A DNA stretch of 28,197 nucleotides from a virus. The DNA is taken from positions 1 to 28,197 of the IMG/VR virus record IMGVR_UViG_3300032296_002602; one strand, written 5' to 3'. The position numbers and the translations under genes are program-made. Of the stretch, positions 6,734-14,182 are shown one piece after another (the stretch's first letter is position 1; the number at the start of each line of letters is the position of its first letter). The notes under the pieces were generated by a model. The model ran no database searches. It saw only the letters and a program-made list of their open reading frames with translations, and was not told the DNA's origin.

Positions 6734-9700
6734 ATGGCAACATCAAATAAAGTTTTCGTTTCACCTGGAGTATACACTTCAGAACGTGACTTATCATTTG
6801 TAGCACAAAGCGTAGGTGTTACAACGTTAGGTATTGTAGGAGAAACTTTGAAGGGTCCGGCTTTTGAGCCAATCTTCGTTTCAAGTTTCGATGAATTTTC
6901 AGCAATTTTCGGTGGTACATCTCCTGAAAAATTTGTGAATACACAAATACCAAAATACGAAGCGGCGTATATCGCCAAATCATACTTATCACAATCTAAC
7001 CAATTATTCGTATCAAGAATTCTTGGTTTGTCGGGTTATGATGCGGGACCATCTTGGTCTATTAGTACAATCGCAAATGTTAACGGTTCAACAGTTGAAT
7101 TTGATTCAACCGAATCTGCGGTCTATGTAAACTTTACTGCAACAACGGGAGGAACGGTATCTTTTGGTTCTTTTGCAACCGCAATATTTTACAATGATTT
7201 AACAAATCAATATACATTATCTGACGGTACTACATCGTCAATACAATCTCAATTAAATAGTTTTGTAAGTAGTGTAGTTACAACTAATTCATTAAGTGGT
7301 ACATCTGCTTACTTGTTTGGTACATTGGATAGTACGACTTATAACAGTTTAACAGGTTCAGGATTTACGGGATTAACAAACGTATATGGTGTGGCGTCTT
7401 TAAATGATGCAAATCCAAATTACTCAAGTAGAGATAATGATGCTTGGTATTATTCACAATTTAACCCAATAACAGGTAATGATTATTCAGGATATTCATT
7501 CTCAGTTAACGTAAGCGACGTAACAGGTGCGACTGGTAGTTATTCGGGTACTGTTAAAGTTTCAGGGGCGTATTTCTTAGGAACCGCTTATACTGAATAT
7601 AATGATGTTGTTATTGCAACTCTTCGTTCAAGAGGTATTGCTGCATACAACAACTCAACAAATCCTGATTATCAAGTTACAGGAACAACTAATGTTGTTT
7701 TAGACTTTAGTGGTGTGTATAGTGGGGCGTCAATCAGTCCTTATTCACCGTTTGGTGTTTCAGGTGTTACATACGAAGGTAATACGTTCGCGTTTAAAGT
7801 TTCAATGGATTCTACTGATACCAATTACATTTCAAAAGTATTTGGTCAATCAAATTTTGGAAAACCAAGTAATGAGGTTCCGTTGTTTGTTGAAGAACAA
7901 TTTACTAATTTCTTAAACTACTCATACAAAAAAGGTTATATTAGAGGTATACAATCATCTGTTACCGCATTACCATCAGCACAAGATGATAATAGTTTAA
8001 ACCGTTCAATTGGTTGGTATTTAGAACAATACCAAACTCCTGAAACACCATATGTTGTTTCAGAATTAAGAGGTACAAGTGTTTATAAACTATTTAAATT
8101 TATCTTAATTTCAGATGGTAACGACGCAAACCAAGAAGTTAAAATTTCAATTTTAAACATTTCGTTTAATAATGGAACATTTGATGTGGGAATTAGAGCT
8201 TATAATGATACGGACGCAAATCCTGTTTATTTAGAAAAATTCACAAATTGCACAATGAATGTCGGTACCAATAGTTATGTTGGTGTTAAAATAGGAACGA
8301 GTGATGGTGAATACGCAGTAAGGTCAAAATATGTAATGTTAGAAATGAGTAACGAAGCACCTTTAGACGCATTACCGTGTGGTTTTGAAGGTTACTTAAT
8401 GAGAAATTACTTTGGAGCGGTTACACCATTCCCGATTTACAAAACTAAATACGATGTTGCTGGTGAAATAATTTACCAACCACCACTTTCAACAGTTCAA
8501 AGAAGTGCTGGTGATAAAATTAATAGAACATTCTTAGGTCTTTCTGACACAATTGGATATGACCCTGAATATTACAATTATAAAGGAAAACAAAACCCAT
8601 CTAATATTGCAACGGCAACTTCATCATCTGATTGGGATTTTATATCAAAGGGTTATCACATGGACTCGGGAGCGACTGCGGTCACAATTTCAAGTGTTTA
8701 TAGTACATCAGGTACTTCCGCTTTTGAAGTTGGTAATACGTCGTTTACTTCCGACCCGACAAATCCAACAAATCCATACTTCAGAATTCAATCAAGAAAA
8801 TTCACATTGTTTGCACGTGGTGGATTTGACGGATGGGACATTTATAGAGAGTATAGAACAAACAATGACACCTATGTGTTAGGTGGTTCAGGTTATATGA
8901 AAGGGGCTGCACCATCAACACAATTTCCAACAGCAACTGGATGGGGAGCGTTTAAACAAATTACGGTTGAGGGTAACTCAACTGATTTTGCAAACACCGA
9001 CTACTATGCATACTTGTTAGGACAACAAACTTTTGGTAATCCTGAAGCAACAAACATTAACGTATTTGTAACTCCGGGTATTGATTTTGTTAACAACTCA
9101 AACTTAGTTGAAGACGCAATTGATATGATTGAATCACAAAGAGCTGACTCATTATACATCATGACTTGTCCTGATTATAACATGTTTGTTGATACTACTA
9201 CATCAGTAGCGACTGATTTAATTTACCCAACTGAAGCAGTTGATAATTTGGATACAGTAGGTATTGATTCAAACTATACCGCAACTTACTACCCTTGGGT
9301 ATTAACAAGAGATACTGTTAATAATACACAAATTTATCTTCCACCAACGGCTGAGGTTTGTAGAAACTTAGCGTTGACTGATAACATTTCATTCCCTTGG
9401 TTCGCATCTGCGGGTTACACAAGAGGTATTGTAAATTCAGTTAAAGCACGTAAGAAACTCACACAAGATGATAGAGATACTTTGTATCAAGGTAGAATTA
9501 ACCCAATTGCAACATTCTCTGATGTTGGAACATTAATTTGGGGTAACAAAACTACTCAAGTTGCAGAATCTGCTCTTGATAGAATCAACGTAAGAAGATT
9601 GTTGTTACAAGCACGTAAGTTGATTTCAGCAGTGGCGGTTAGATTGTTGTTTGAACAAAACGATGATAAAGTAAGACAAGATTTCTTAGACGCTGTTAAT

Positions 9701-9889
9701 CCAATTTTGGATTCAATCAGAAGAGATAGAGGTTTAATAGACTTTAGAGTTGTTGTAACAAACACACCTGAAGACTTGGATAGAAACACAATGACAGGTA
9801 AAATTTACCTTAAACCAACAAAAGCTCTTGAATTCATTGACATTGAGTTCTTGATTACACCAACAGGAGCATCATTTGAAAATATCTAA
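6734..9889 (+). CDS. Tail sheath protein, T4 gp18-like, enlarged
   Basis: 1051 aa. The N-terminus MATSNKVFVSPGVYTSERD with SFDEFSAIFGG (about 52-62) is the standard sheath opening: a strand with PGVY-x-x-E, followed by the F-x-x-x-FG motif. The C-terminal 280 residues carry the sheath core: NPIATFSDVGTLIWGNKT, INVRRLLLQARKLIS, and a final FIDIEFLITPTGA strand. Sheath subunits stack around the tube and contract to drive it through the cell envelope; the terminal arms link neighbours and the C-terminal domain holds the tube. T4 gp18 has 659 residues, so about 400 are extra here. They fall in the Ser/Thr/Gly/Tyr-rich middle (about 100-750), which would lie on the outer surface. No frameshift is visible. 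A strong terminator follows the gene. Confidence 0.95.
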   Translation: MATSNKVFVSPGVYTSERDLSFVAQSVGVTTLGIVGETLKGPAFEPIFVSSFDEFSAIFGGTSPEKFVNTQIPKYEAAYIAKSYLSQSNQLFVSRILGLSGYDAGPSWSISTIANVNGSTVEFDSTESAVYVNFTATTGGTVSFGSFATAIFYNDLTNQYTLSDGTTSSIQSQLNSFVSSVVTTNSLSGTSAYLFGTLDSTTYNSLTGSGFTGLTNVYGVASLNDANPNYSSRDNDAWYYSQFNPITGNDYSGYSFSVNVSDVTGATGSYSGTVKVSGAYFLGTAYTEYNDVVIATLRSRGIAAYNNSTNPDYQVTGTTNVVLDFSGVYSGASISPYSPFGVSGVTYEGNTFAFKVSMDSTDTNYISKVFGQSNFGKPSNEVPLFVEEQFTNFLNYSYKKGYIRGIQSSVTALPSAQDDNSLNRSIGWYLEQYQTPETPYVVSELRGTSVYKLFKFILISDGNDANQEVKISILNISFNNGTFDVGIRAYNDTDANPVYLEKFTNCTMNVGTNSYVGVKIGTSDGEYAVRSKYVMLEMSNEAPLDALPCGFEGYLMRNYFGAVTPFPIYKTKYDVAGEIIYQPPLSTVQRSAGDKINRTFLGLSDTIGYDPEYYNYKGKQNPSNIATATSSSDWDFISKGYHMDSGATAVTISSVYSTSGTSAFEVGNTSFTSDPTNPTNPYFRIQSRKFTLFARGGFDGWDIYREYRTNNDTYVLGGSGYMKGAAPSTQFPTATGWGAFKQITVEGNSTDFANTDYYAYLLGQQTFGNPEATNINVFVTPGIDFVNNSNLVEDAIDMIESQRADSLYIMTCPDYNMFVDTTTSVATDLIYPTEAVDNLDTVGIDSNYTATYYPWVLTRDTVNNTQIYLPPTAEVCRNLALTDNISFPWFASAGYTRGIVNSVKARKKLTQDDRDTLYQGRINPIATFSDVGTLIWGNKTTQVAESALDRINVRRLLLQARKLISAVAVRLLFEQNDDKVRQDFLDAVNPILDSIRRDRGLIDFRVVVTNTPEDLDRNTMTGKIYLKPTKALEFIDIEFLITPTGASFENI

Positions 9890-9899
9890 AAATAAACAT

Positions 9900-9925
9900 G
9901 GGAGGGGAAATAAAAACCCCCTCCC
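9900..9925 (+). terminator. Rho-independent-type hairpin after the tail sheath gene
   Basis: GGGAGGGG (9900-9907) pairs perfectly with CCCCTCCC (9918-9925) across a 10-nt A-rich loop and is followed by TATTATTTAT. In a genome this AT-rich an 8-bp all-G/C-plus-one-A/T stem stands out. It lies 10 nt after the sheath stop and separates the sheath from the next unit. Confidence 0.8.
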
Positions 9926-9928
9926 TAT

Positions 9929-9935
9929 TATTTAT
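9929..9935 (+). promoter_or_regulatory. Late-promoter-like heptamer after the sheath terminator
   Basis: TATTTAT begins 3 nt after the terminator stem and lies 10 nt before the ATG at 9946. It restarts transcription for the 48-aa protein and the HAD phosphatase, and overlaps the terminator's T-rich tail. Confidence 0.5.
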
Positions 9936-9945
9936 ATATAAAACT

Positions 9946-10092
9946 ATGGAATTTACAAAAAAAGTATTAATGGAAAGTTTAGATGTACCAACTAATGGTA
10001 AAAAAACTTATTCTGAAAAACCACAAAACATTGTTTTAACTGAATCACAGTTAGAAAGTATCATTGCAAAATTATCAAAAGACAAAAAGTAA
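9946..10092 (+). CDS. Small 48-aa protein of unknown function
   Basis: Start chosen at the ATG at 9946. The longer reading from the ATG at 9898 would begin inside the terminator hairpin and is rejected. The product is MEFTKKVLMES followed by a polar linker and a C-terminal helix (LTESQLESIIAKLSKD). No domain is recognised. The opening is a short basic/hydrophobic helix ending in L-M-E. That resembles the N-terminal leaders of T4 head-packaged proteins, which are cut after (L/I)-x-E. The HAD gene starts on its stop codon (TAATG) and also has such a leader. Possibly a packaged or chaperone-like partner; function unknown. Confidence 0.65.
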   Translation: MEFTKKVLMESLDVPTNGKKTYSEKPQNIVLTESQLESIIAKLSKDKK

Positions 10093-10946
10093 TGAATTTA
10101 AAAAAATCAATTAGAAGACAATTGTTAGAAATGGTAACTGAGGGTATGGACCCATCAGGATTACCTGACCACAAATATTACGCTTTTGATTGGGATGACA
10201 ATGTAATGAACATGCCAACAAAAATTATGGTATTGGATGACAAAGATAATGAGATTGGTATGTCAACTGATGATTTTGCGGAGTACAGAAACGAATTGGG
10301 TAAAAAACCATTTGTGTATAACGGAAAAACTATTGTTGGTTTTTCACAAAATCCTTTTAGAAATTTTAGAGGTGAAGGTGAAAAACAATTTTTGGTGGAT
10401 GTAATGTCGGCAAGTTTGGGACCATCATGGGATGATTTTGTTGAGTGTATTAATGGTGGGTCAGTTTTTGCAATCATCACAGCTCGTGGACACAACCCAA
10501 TGATTTTAAAACAAGCGGTTTACAAACTCATCAAAAATAATGTGAGTGGTTTGGACCAAGAAAAATTGGTGGAATCATTAAAGAAATACCGTGATTTTAC
10601 AGGTGAGGATATTAAAGATGACAATACAATGATTAAAGAATATTTGGACATGTGTCGTTTTCACCCTGTATCATTCGGAACTGGTTCTGAAGCCAATCCT
10701 GAAGAAGGAAAAATAAATGCTTTAAGAGATTTTATCAGTTATTGTAAGGAACTTGCAAACAAGGTGGGGGGAAAAGTATTGTTCAAAAATGATGTGTCCA
10801 ATAATTTCGTGGTACCTTCAATAGGTTTCTCAGATGACGATGAAAGAAATGTGGAAAAAGTTAAAGAATTCTTAAATAAAGAATTTGGTCTAGAGCATCC
10901 AGTAACTACATATTTAACAAAAGCTCAAACTAAAACTAGATATTAA
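10092..10946 (+). CDS. HAD-superfamily phosphatase-like protein
   Basis: 284 aa, start overlapping the previous stop as TAATG. HAD motif I is FDWDDNV with nucleophile D33 and general acid/base D35. Motif II is IITARGH with T130. Motif III is probably K207 (EEGKINAL). Motif IV is GFSDDDERN with D248-D250. The full catalytic set is therefore present, so a phosphomonoesterase or related phosphotransfer activity is expected. The substrate cannot be read from sequence. The cap region between motifs I and II (about 40-120) is mixed alpha/beta. Residues 1-18 (MNLKKSIRRQLLEMVTEG) form a basic leader with L-L-E and V-T-E, candidate sites for a head protease. Known T4-like phages use a HAD domain for DNA end repair (Pnkp); this is not that architecture. 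Its place between sheath and tube genes is unexpected for a metabolic enzyme. Confidence 0.8.
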   Translation: MNLKKSIRRQLLEMVTEGMDPSGLPDHKYYAFDWDDNVMNMPTKIMVLDDKDNEIGMSTDDFAEYRNELGKKPFVYNGKTIVGFSQNPFRNFRGEGEKQFLVDVMSASLGPSWDDFVECINGGSVFAIITARGHNPMILKQAVYKLIKNNVSGLDQEKLVESLKKYRDFTGEDIKDDNTMIKEYLDMCRFHPVSFGTGSEANPEEGKINALRDFISYCKELANKVGGKVLFKNDVSNNFVVPSIGFSDDDERNVEKVKEFLNKEFGLEHPVTTYLTKAQTKTRY

Positions 10947-11011
10947 ATATTTAAATAAATAATAAACTAGAACGCCTAGATAATATAATAGAAAAAATTT
11001 GGATAATCAAG

Positions 11012-11018
11012 TATTTAT
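11012..11018 (+). promoter_or_regulatory. Late-promoter-like heptamer before the tail tube gene
   Basis: TATTTAT, 42 nt before the ATG at 11061, in a 114-nt very A/T-rich gap. The leader is almost pure A/T plus a few C, without a Shine-Dalgarno sequence, as for the sheath gene. Confidence 0.5.
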
Positions 11019-11060
11019 AGGTAAATAAACTAAAATAACTAAAACAAAAAATATAATAAA

Positions 11061-11549
11061 ATGGCTGACTTATTAATGAAAATGCCCGACCCGTATGAAC
11101 CAAAACGTAAAAACCGATTTATTTTAACGTTTCCTACTTCATTGGGTATTAATTCTTGGTATGTAGAATCTGCTGCCAGACCAAAAATAACAATTGCATC
11201 AAAAGATATTCCTTTCTTAAATACCAAAACTTATGTTGCGGGTATGTTTGAATGGGGAACAATTGGTGTTACCTTCCGTGACCCTATTGGACCATCAGCT
11301 GCTCAAGCACTTATGGAATGGGTTCGTTTACACGCTGAATCAGTAACAGGTCGTATGGGATATGCCGCTGGTTATAAAAAGGATATTACTTTGGAAATGT
11401 TAGACCCGACAGGTGTTGCGGTTGAAAAATGGATTTTACAAGGTTGTTTCCTAACAGACGTGGACTTTCAGGGTGTGTCTTATACTGATGACGGTTTACA
11501 AACCATCTCAGCAACACTTCGTCCTGATAGATGTATCTTAGTTTATTAA
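11061..11549 (+). CDS. Tail tube protein, T4 gp19-like
   Basis: 162 aa, nearly the length of T4 gp19 (163). The opening DPYEPKRKNRFILTFPT is the family hallmark (D-P-x-x-x-x-RF-x-V). A strand leads to W-Y-V-E-S-A-x-x-P, the end of the first sheet, and the C-terminus TLRPDRCILVY is the last inter-ring strand. Subunits form hexameric rings stacked inside the sheath to make the DNA conduit, with length set by the tape measure. It has its own promoter motif and is followed 36 nt downstream by a terminator, as expected for a protein needed in hundreds of copies. Confidence 0.92.
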   Translation: MADLLMKMPDPYEPKRKNRFILTFPTSLGINSWYVESAARPKITIASKDIPFLNTKTYVAGMFEWGTIGVTFRDPIGPSAAQALMEWVRLHAESVTGRMGYAAGYKKDITLEMLDPTGVAVEKWILQGCFLTDVDFQGVSYTDDGLQTISATLRPDRCILVY

Positions 11550-11585
11550 TATTTCATTTACAAAAAACAAAGTCAGTTTATATTT

Positions 11586-11614
11586 AAAGCCAGGGGTAAT
11601 CCTTGGCTTTTTTT
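11586..11614 (+). terminator. Intrinsic terminator after the tail tube gene
   Basis: A 10-bp stem (11586-11595 with 11601-11610, one G-T wobble, core AGCC/GGCT), a 5-nt loop, and seven consecutive T ending at 11614. The ATG of the gp26-like gene is the very next base, so termination would occur exactly at the next start codon. Confidence 0.85.
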
Positions 11615-12373
11615 ATGGAAAACGAAATACAATACGGACAAATGAATTTTAATTTACCACACGATGTGGTACCACTACCTTCACAAGGTTTATTTTATGA
11701 TAATAAAAAGAAATCGGTTAAGGTTGGATATTTGACCGCCCAAGATGAAAATTTGTTGGCAAATACCAATAAGGGTATTATGAATGTTATTAATCAATTA
11801 TTAAAAACTAAAATTTATGAACATGATTTTAGAATTGATGACATGTTAACAGGTGATGTTGAGGCAATTTTAATATTTTTAAGAAATACCGCTTTTGGAA
11901 CTAAATACCAATTAAATTTAGTTGACCCAAAAACAAAAGGTGTATTTGAAGCAACCGTAGATTTAAGTGAAATTAATATAAAAGAACAAAAAAATCAACC
12001 TGATTCACAAGGACTATTCTCAACAACTTTACCAATGTCAGGAGATAATGTTAAATTACGTATTTTAACTTACGGAGAAGAATCACTTATTGATGACGAA
12101 ATGGAAAAATATCCTGCAGGTGTTGTCGCTCCAAAAGTTACAAGAAAATTAGAAGCACAAATTGTCTCAATAAACGGTAATGAAGATAAGAGTGAAATTG
12201 TTAAATATGTTCAACAAATGCCAATAATGGATTCAAAACATATTAGAACATTTTTGAATGACGTTGAACCAAGATTAGATTTAAACAAAAAAGTAAGAAC
12301 CCCGTCTGGAGAATTAATTGACGTAAATGTCAGTTTTGGGGTGGACTTTTTTCGTCCTTTCTTCGGATTATAA
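11615..12373 (+). CDS. Baseplate hub subunit / tail-assembly chaperone, T4 gp26-like
   Basis: 252 aa from the ATG at 11615. An in-frame TTG at 11603 lies inside the terminator stem and is rejected. Residues about 10-50 read HDVVPLPSQGLFYDN, then VGYLTAQDENLLAN. This is the LPS-x-GLFY / T-A-x-(D/E)-E-x-(I/L)-L pattern of the T4 gp26 family. The end has VSFGVDFFRP, the family's closing G-x-x-F-F-x-P. T4 gp26 (208 aa) belongs to the hub assembly pathway; by position, next to the tape measure, its family is thought to act like the tail-assembly chaperones of other phages. The gene overlaps a small ORF in another frame at its 3' end. It has no own promoter motif and sits directly behind a terminator, so it depends on read-through or an unseen start. 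Confidence 0.7.
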   Translation: MENEIQYGQMNFNLPHDVVPLPSQGLFYDNKKKSVKVGYLTAQDENLLANTNKGIMNVINQLLKTKIYEHDFRIDDMLTGDVEAILIFLRNTAFGTKYQLNLVDPKTKGVFEATVDLSEINIKEQKNQPDSQGLFSTTLPMSGDNVKLRILTYGEESLIDDEMEKYPAGVVAPKVTRKLEAQIVSINGNEDKSEIVKYVQQMPIMDSKHIRTFLNDVEPRLDLNKKVRTPSGELIDVNVSFGVDFFRPFFGL

Positions 12374-12533
12374 AAAAATAATATTAGACGAAACATTTTT
12401 TTTAATTAAAAACGCCAACTTTTCTTATGTTGATGTTATGAGTATGCCAACATATGAACGTAAATATTTTATTGGTAAGGTTATGGAAGAGTATGACGCA
12501 ATACGTGAAGCACGTGAAAAAGCTAATAGATAA
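12327..12533 (+). CDS. Small tail-assembly protein overlapping the gp26-like gene, possible frameshift extension
   Basis: 68 aa if it starts at the ATG at 12327, 47 nt inside the gp26-like gene and in the +1 frame. The part that looks conserved begins only after the overlap: KKIILDETFFLIKNANF, then YVDVMSMPTYERKYFIGK and a charged C-terminal helix. Y-x-D-V-x-x-MP-x-x-(E/K)R is a pattern I recall from small proteins between gp26 and the tape measure in T4-like phages; no search was done. In many tailed phages the ORF pair just before the tape measure encodes tail-assembly chaperones G and GT, joined by a programmed frameshift. The arrangement here is equivalent, though a +1 (or -2) shift would be needed. 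Either independent initiation or frameshifting is possible. Confidence 0.6.
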   Translation: MSVLGWTFFVLSSDYKKIILDETFFLIKNANFSYVDVMSMPTYERKYFIGKVMEEYDAIREAREKANR

Positions 12534-12540
12534 TATTTAT
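12534..12540 (+). promoter_or_regulatory. Late-promoter-like heptamer before the tape measure gene
   Basis: TATTTAT, starting right at the stop of the small ORF and only 4 nt before the ATG at 12545. This is the shortest spacing in the window; as a -10 element it would give a leaderless mRNA. Confidence 0.45.
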
Positions 12541-12544
12541 TAAT

Positions 12545-14122
12545 ATGTCTGACCCAATACAAGAAGCTGGTGCAACGGTTGATGGTTTATCAAAAAAAGT
12601 TGATAACCTTATATTATCAATTGGTAAAAATTTAACAGTAACAGGATTGGTAACATCGGTAAAAGATGCCGTTGACCAATTAAGTAAATTCCAAGACAAA
12701 AATATTGCCGTCGCTAGAGGTTTAGGTCAAAGTGCTGGATTTGCAAAAAGTATTGAAGGTGAGTTAGGTAAAGCAGCTGTTAACATTGTTGCCATGGGTG
12801 GTAAACTTGAAGATGTTCTTGACATTTACAAAGGAATTAACAACGAGTTAGGAAGAACAACTTTTTTATCTGAAAAATTTTTAACAAATGCAAAAGCAAT
12901 TAAAACTTTTGGTGTTGATGACAAGACAATAAATAGTTTTGGAAAATTCTTTGATAAAGTTGGTGGAGGTATGGACGCCTCAATAAGTAAACAAATTGAA
13001 TTAGTTAATACCGCACAAAAATACGGATTAAATGTTGGTCAATTTTTAGGTTCAGTTTCTGACAAATTAAATATTTTAAATAAATTTGGATTTCCAAAAG
13101 GTGTTAACGATTTGGCATCTATGGTTGCGAAGTCACAAGTATTGGGTGATACATTAAGTGTTGCGCAAAATTTTGCAGACCAAATTATGGATAGTCCCGA
13201 AAAAGCTTTTGAATATGCCGCACAACTACAAACTTTAGGTGGTTCATTTTCACAATTAGGTGATGGTGCGCAATTATTATACATGGCCCAAAATGATTTG
13301 AAAGGGTTAAATGACCAATTAATTAATGCGACAAGAGGTATCGCAACATTTAACGAGGAGTCAGGTCAATTTGAAATAAGTGCTAATGAAAGATTAAGAT
13401 TAAGAGGTTTAAAAAATCTTGGTGTTGATGCTGATAAAATTGAAGAGGCAGCATTAAAACTAGCAAAAAATGAAAAAATACTAAGCGGATTCAAAGGAGT
13501 TGCATTTGATGGTATGTCTGAAGAAGACAAACAAACATTAGTTAATATTTCTGAAGTAGGAAAAGGTGGTGAAATTAAAATTGGTGGAAAAGGTTTGGAA
13601 GAATTAAATAAAAGTCCTGAAACACTTACAAAACTATTAGAACAAGTTCAAAATAAAGGTAATCAGTTAAGTGTTGACAAAAGTAACATAGATGTTGTAC
13701 AATCACAAATGTCGGCAAACGAACAATTAACAACATCAACAAATCAACTTAATACTATGTTTACATCAACAATCATTACAGGGTATAATTGGTCATCAAA
13801 TTTAGATACTATGGCCAACAATATGACTAAAGTTAGTGGTACTATGAGTGAATTCATAACTAATAATAAATCTGCAATGCAAAACGCTTATAATACAGCG
13901 TTAAGTACAATACCAAAAGCAGTTAATACTGCTGTTGAAGTTAGTACAGGTGGTGTTATGAGTGACAAAGGTTTGGTAAAACCAATTGATATTAATCAAA
14001 CTATTGCGGTTAAGGCTGAAGTTAAGTTTGAAGGTTTAGATTTAAAATTTGCGGATGTTATTAAAACTCAAACTCTTGATTATGTGCGTGATGAGTTAAA
14101 GAAAAAGGGATATTCAATTTAA
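12545..14122 (+). CDS. Tape measure protein, T4 gp29-like
   Basis: 525 aa (T4 gp29 has 590). The product is almost entirely helical, with heptad-like hydrophobic spacing and many Gly-containing amphipathic stretches (for example GRTTFLSEKFLTNAKAI, SISKQIELVNTAQKYGLNV, LTTSTNQLNTMFTST). It has no cysteine and no clear lytic motif. The last 50 residues turn to beta (INQTIAVKAEVKFEG) and end in a helix (YVRDELKKKGYSI), like the C-terminal part of gp29 that stays in the hub. The tape measure fills the tube, sets tail length and leaves first on ejection. Its position after the gp26-like chaperone genes and before the baseplate genes agrees. No long transmembrane segment is evident. Confidence 0.75.
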   Translation: MSDPIQEAGATVDGLSKKVDNLILSIGKNLTVTGLVTSVKDAVDQLSKFQDKNIAVARGLGQSAGFAKSIEGELGKAAVNIVAMGGKLEDVLDIYKGINNELGRTTFLSEKFLTNAKAIKTFGVDDKTINSFGKFFDKVGGGMDASISKQIELVNTAQKYGLNVGQFLGSVSDKLNILNKFGFPKGVNDLASMVAKSQVLGDTLSVAQNFADQIMDSPEKAFEYAAQLQTLGGSFSQLGDGAQLLYMAQNDLKGLNDQLINATRGIATFNEESGQFEISANERLRLRGLKNLGVDADKIEEAALKLAKNEKILSGFKGVAFDGMSEEDKQTLVNISEVGKGGEIKIGGKGLEELNKSPETLTKLLEQVQNKGNQLSVDKSNIDVVQSQMSANEQLTTSTNQLNTMFTSTIITGYNWSSNLDTMANNMTKVSGTMSEFITNNKSAMQNAYNTALSTIPKAVNTAVEVSTGGVMSDKGLVKPIDINQTIAVKAEVKFEGLDLKFADVIKTQTLDYVRDELKKKGYSI

Positions 14123-14160
14123 TAACCCAATTTAAAAATAACAAAAAATCTTATTTTATC

Positions 14161-14167
14161 TATTTAT
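14161..14167 (+). promoter_or_regulatory. Late-promoter-like heptamer before the 1551-aa baseplate gene
   Basis: TATTTAT, 15 nt before the ATG at 14183, in the 60-nt gap after the tape measure gene. It probably drives the coupled unit of both giant baseplate genes and the LysM-like gene. Confidence 0.5.
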
Positions 14168-14182
14168 TAGAAACAGTATAAG

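Noticed and set aside
8553-8882. 109-codon alternative frame in the sheath gene
   Set aside because: Overlaps the sheath reading frame completely and has shadow-like composition with no promoter motif or domain.
9898-9945. Upstream ATG giving a 64-aa version of the small protein
   Set aside because: It begins inside the sheath terminator hairpin and ahead of the promoter motif, so it could not be translated from that transcript. The ATG at 9946 fits better.
10947-11011. CTAG-AACGC-CTAG inverted repeat near 10967-10980 after the HAD gene
   Set aside because: Only 4-5 bp with no T-run; expected by chance in such A/T-rich DNA.
11603-11614. TTG start four codons earlier for the gp26-like protein
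   Set aside because: It lies within the terminator stem and T-tract; the ATG at 11615 starts a sequence typical of the family.
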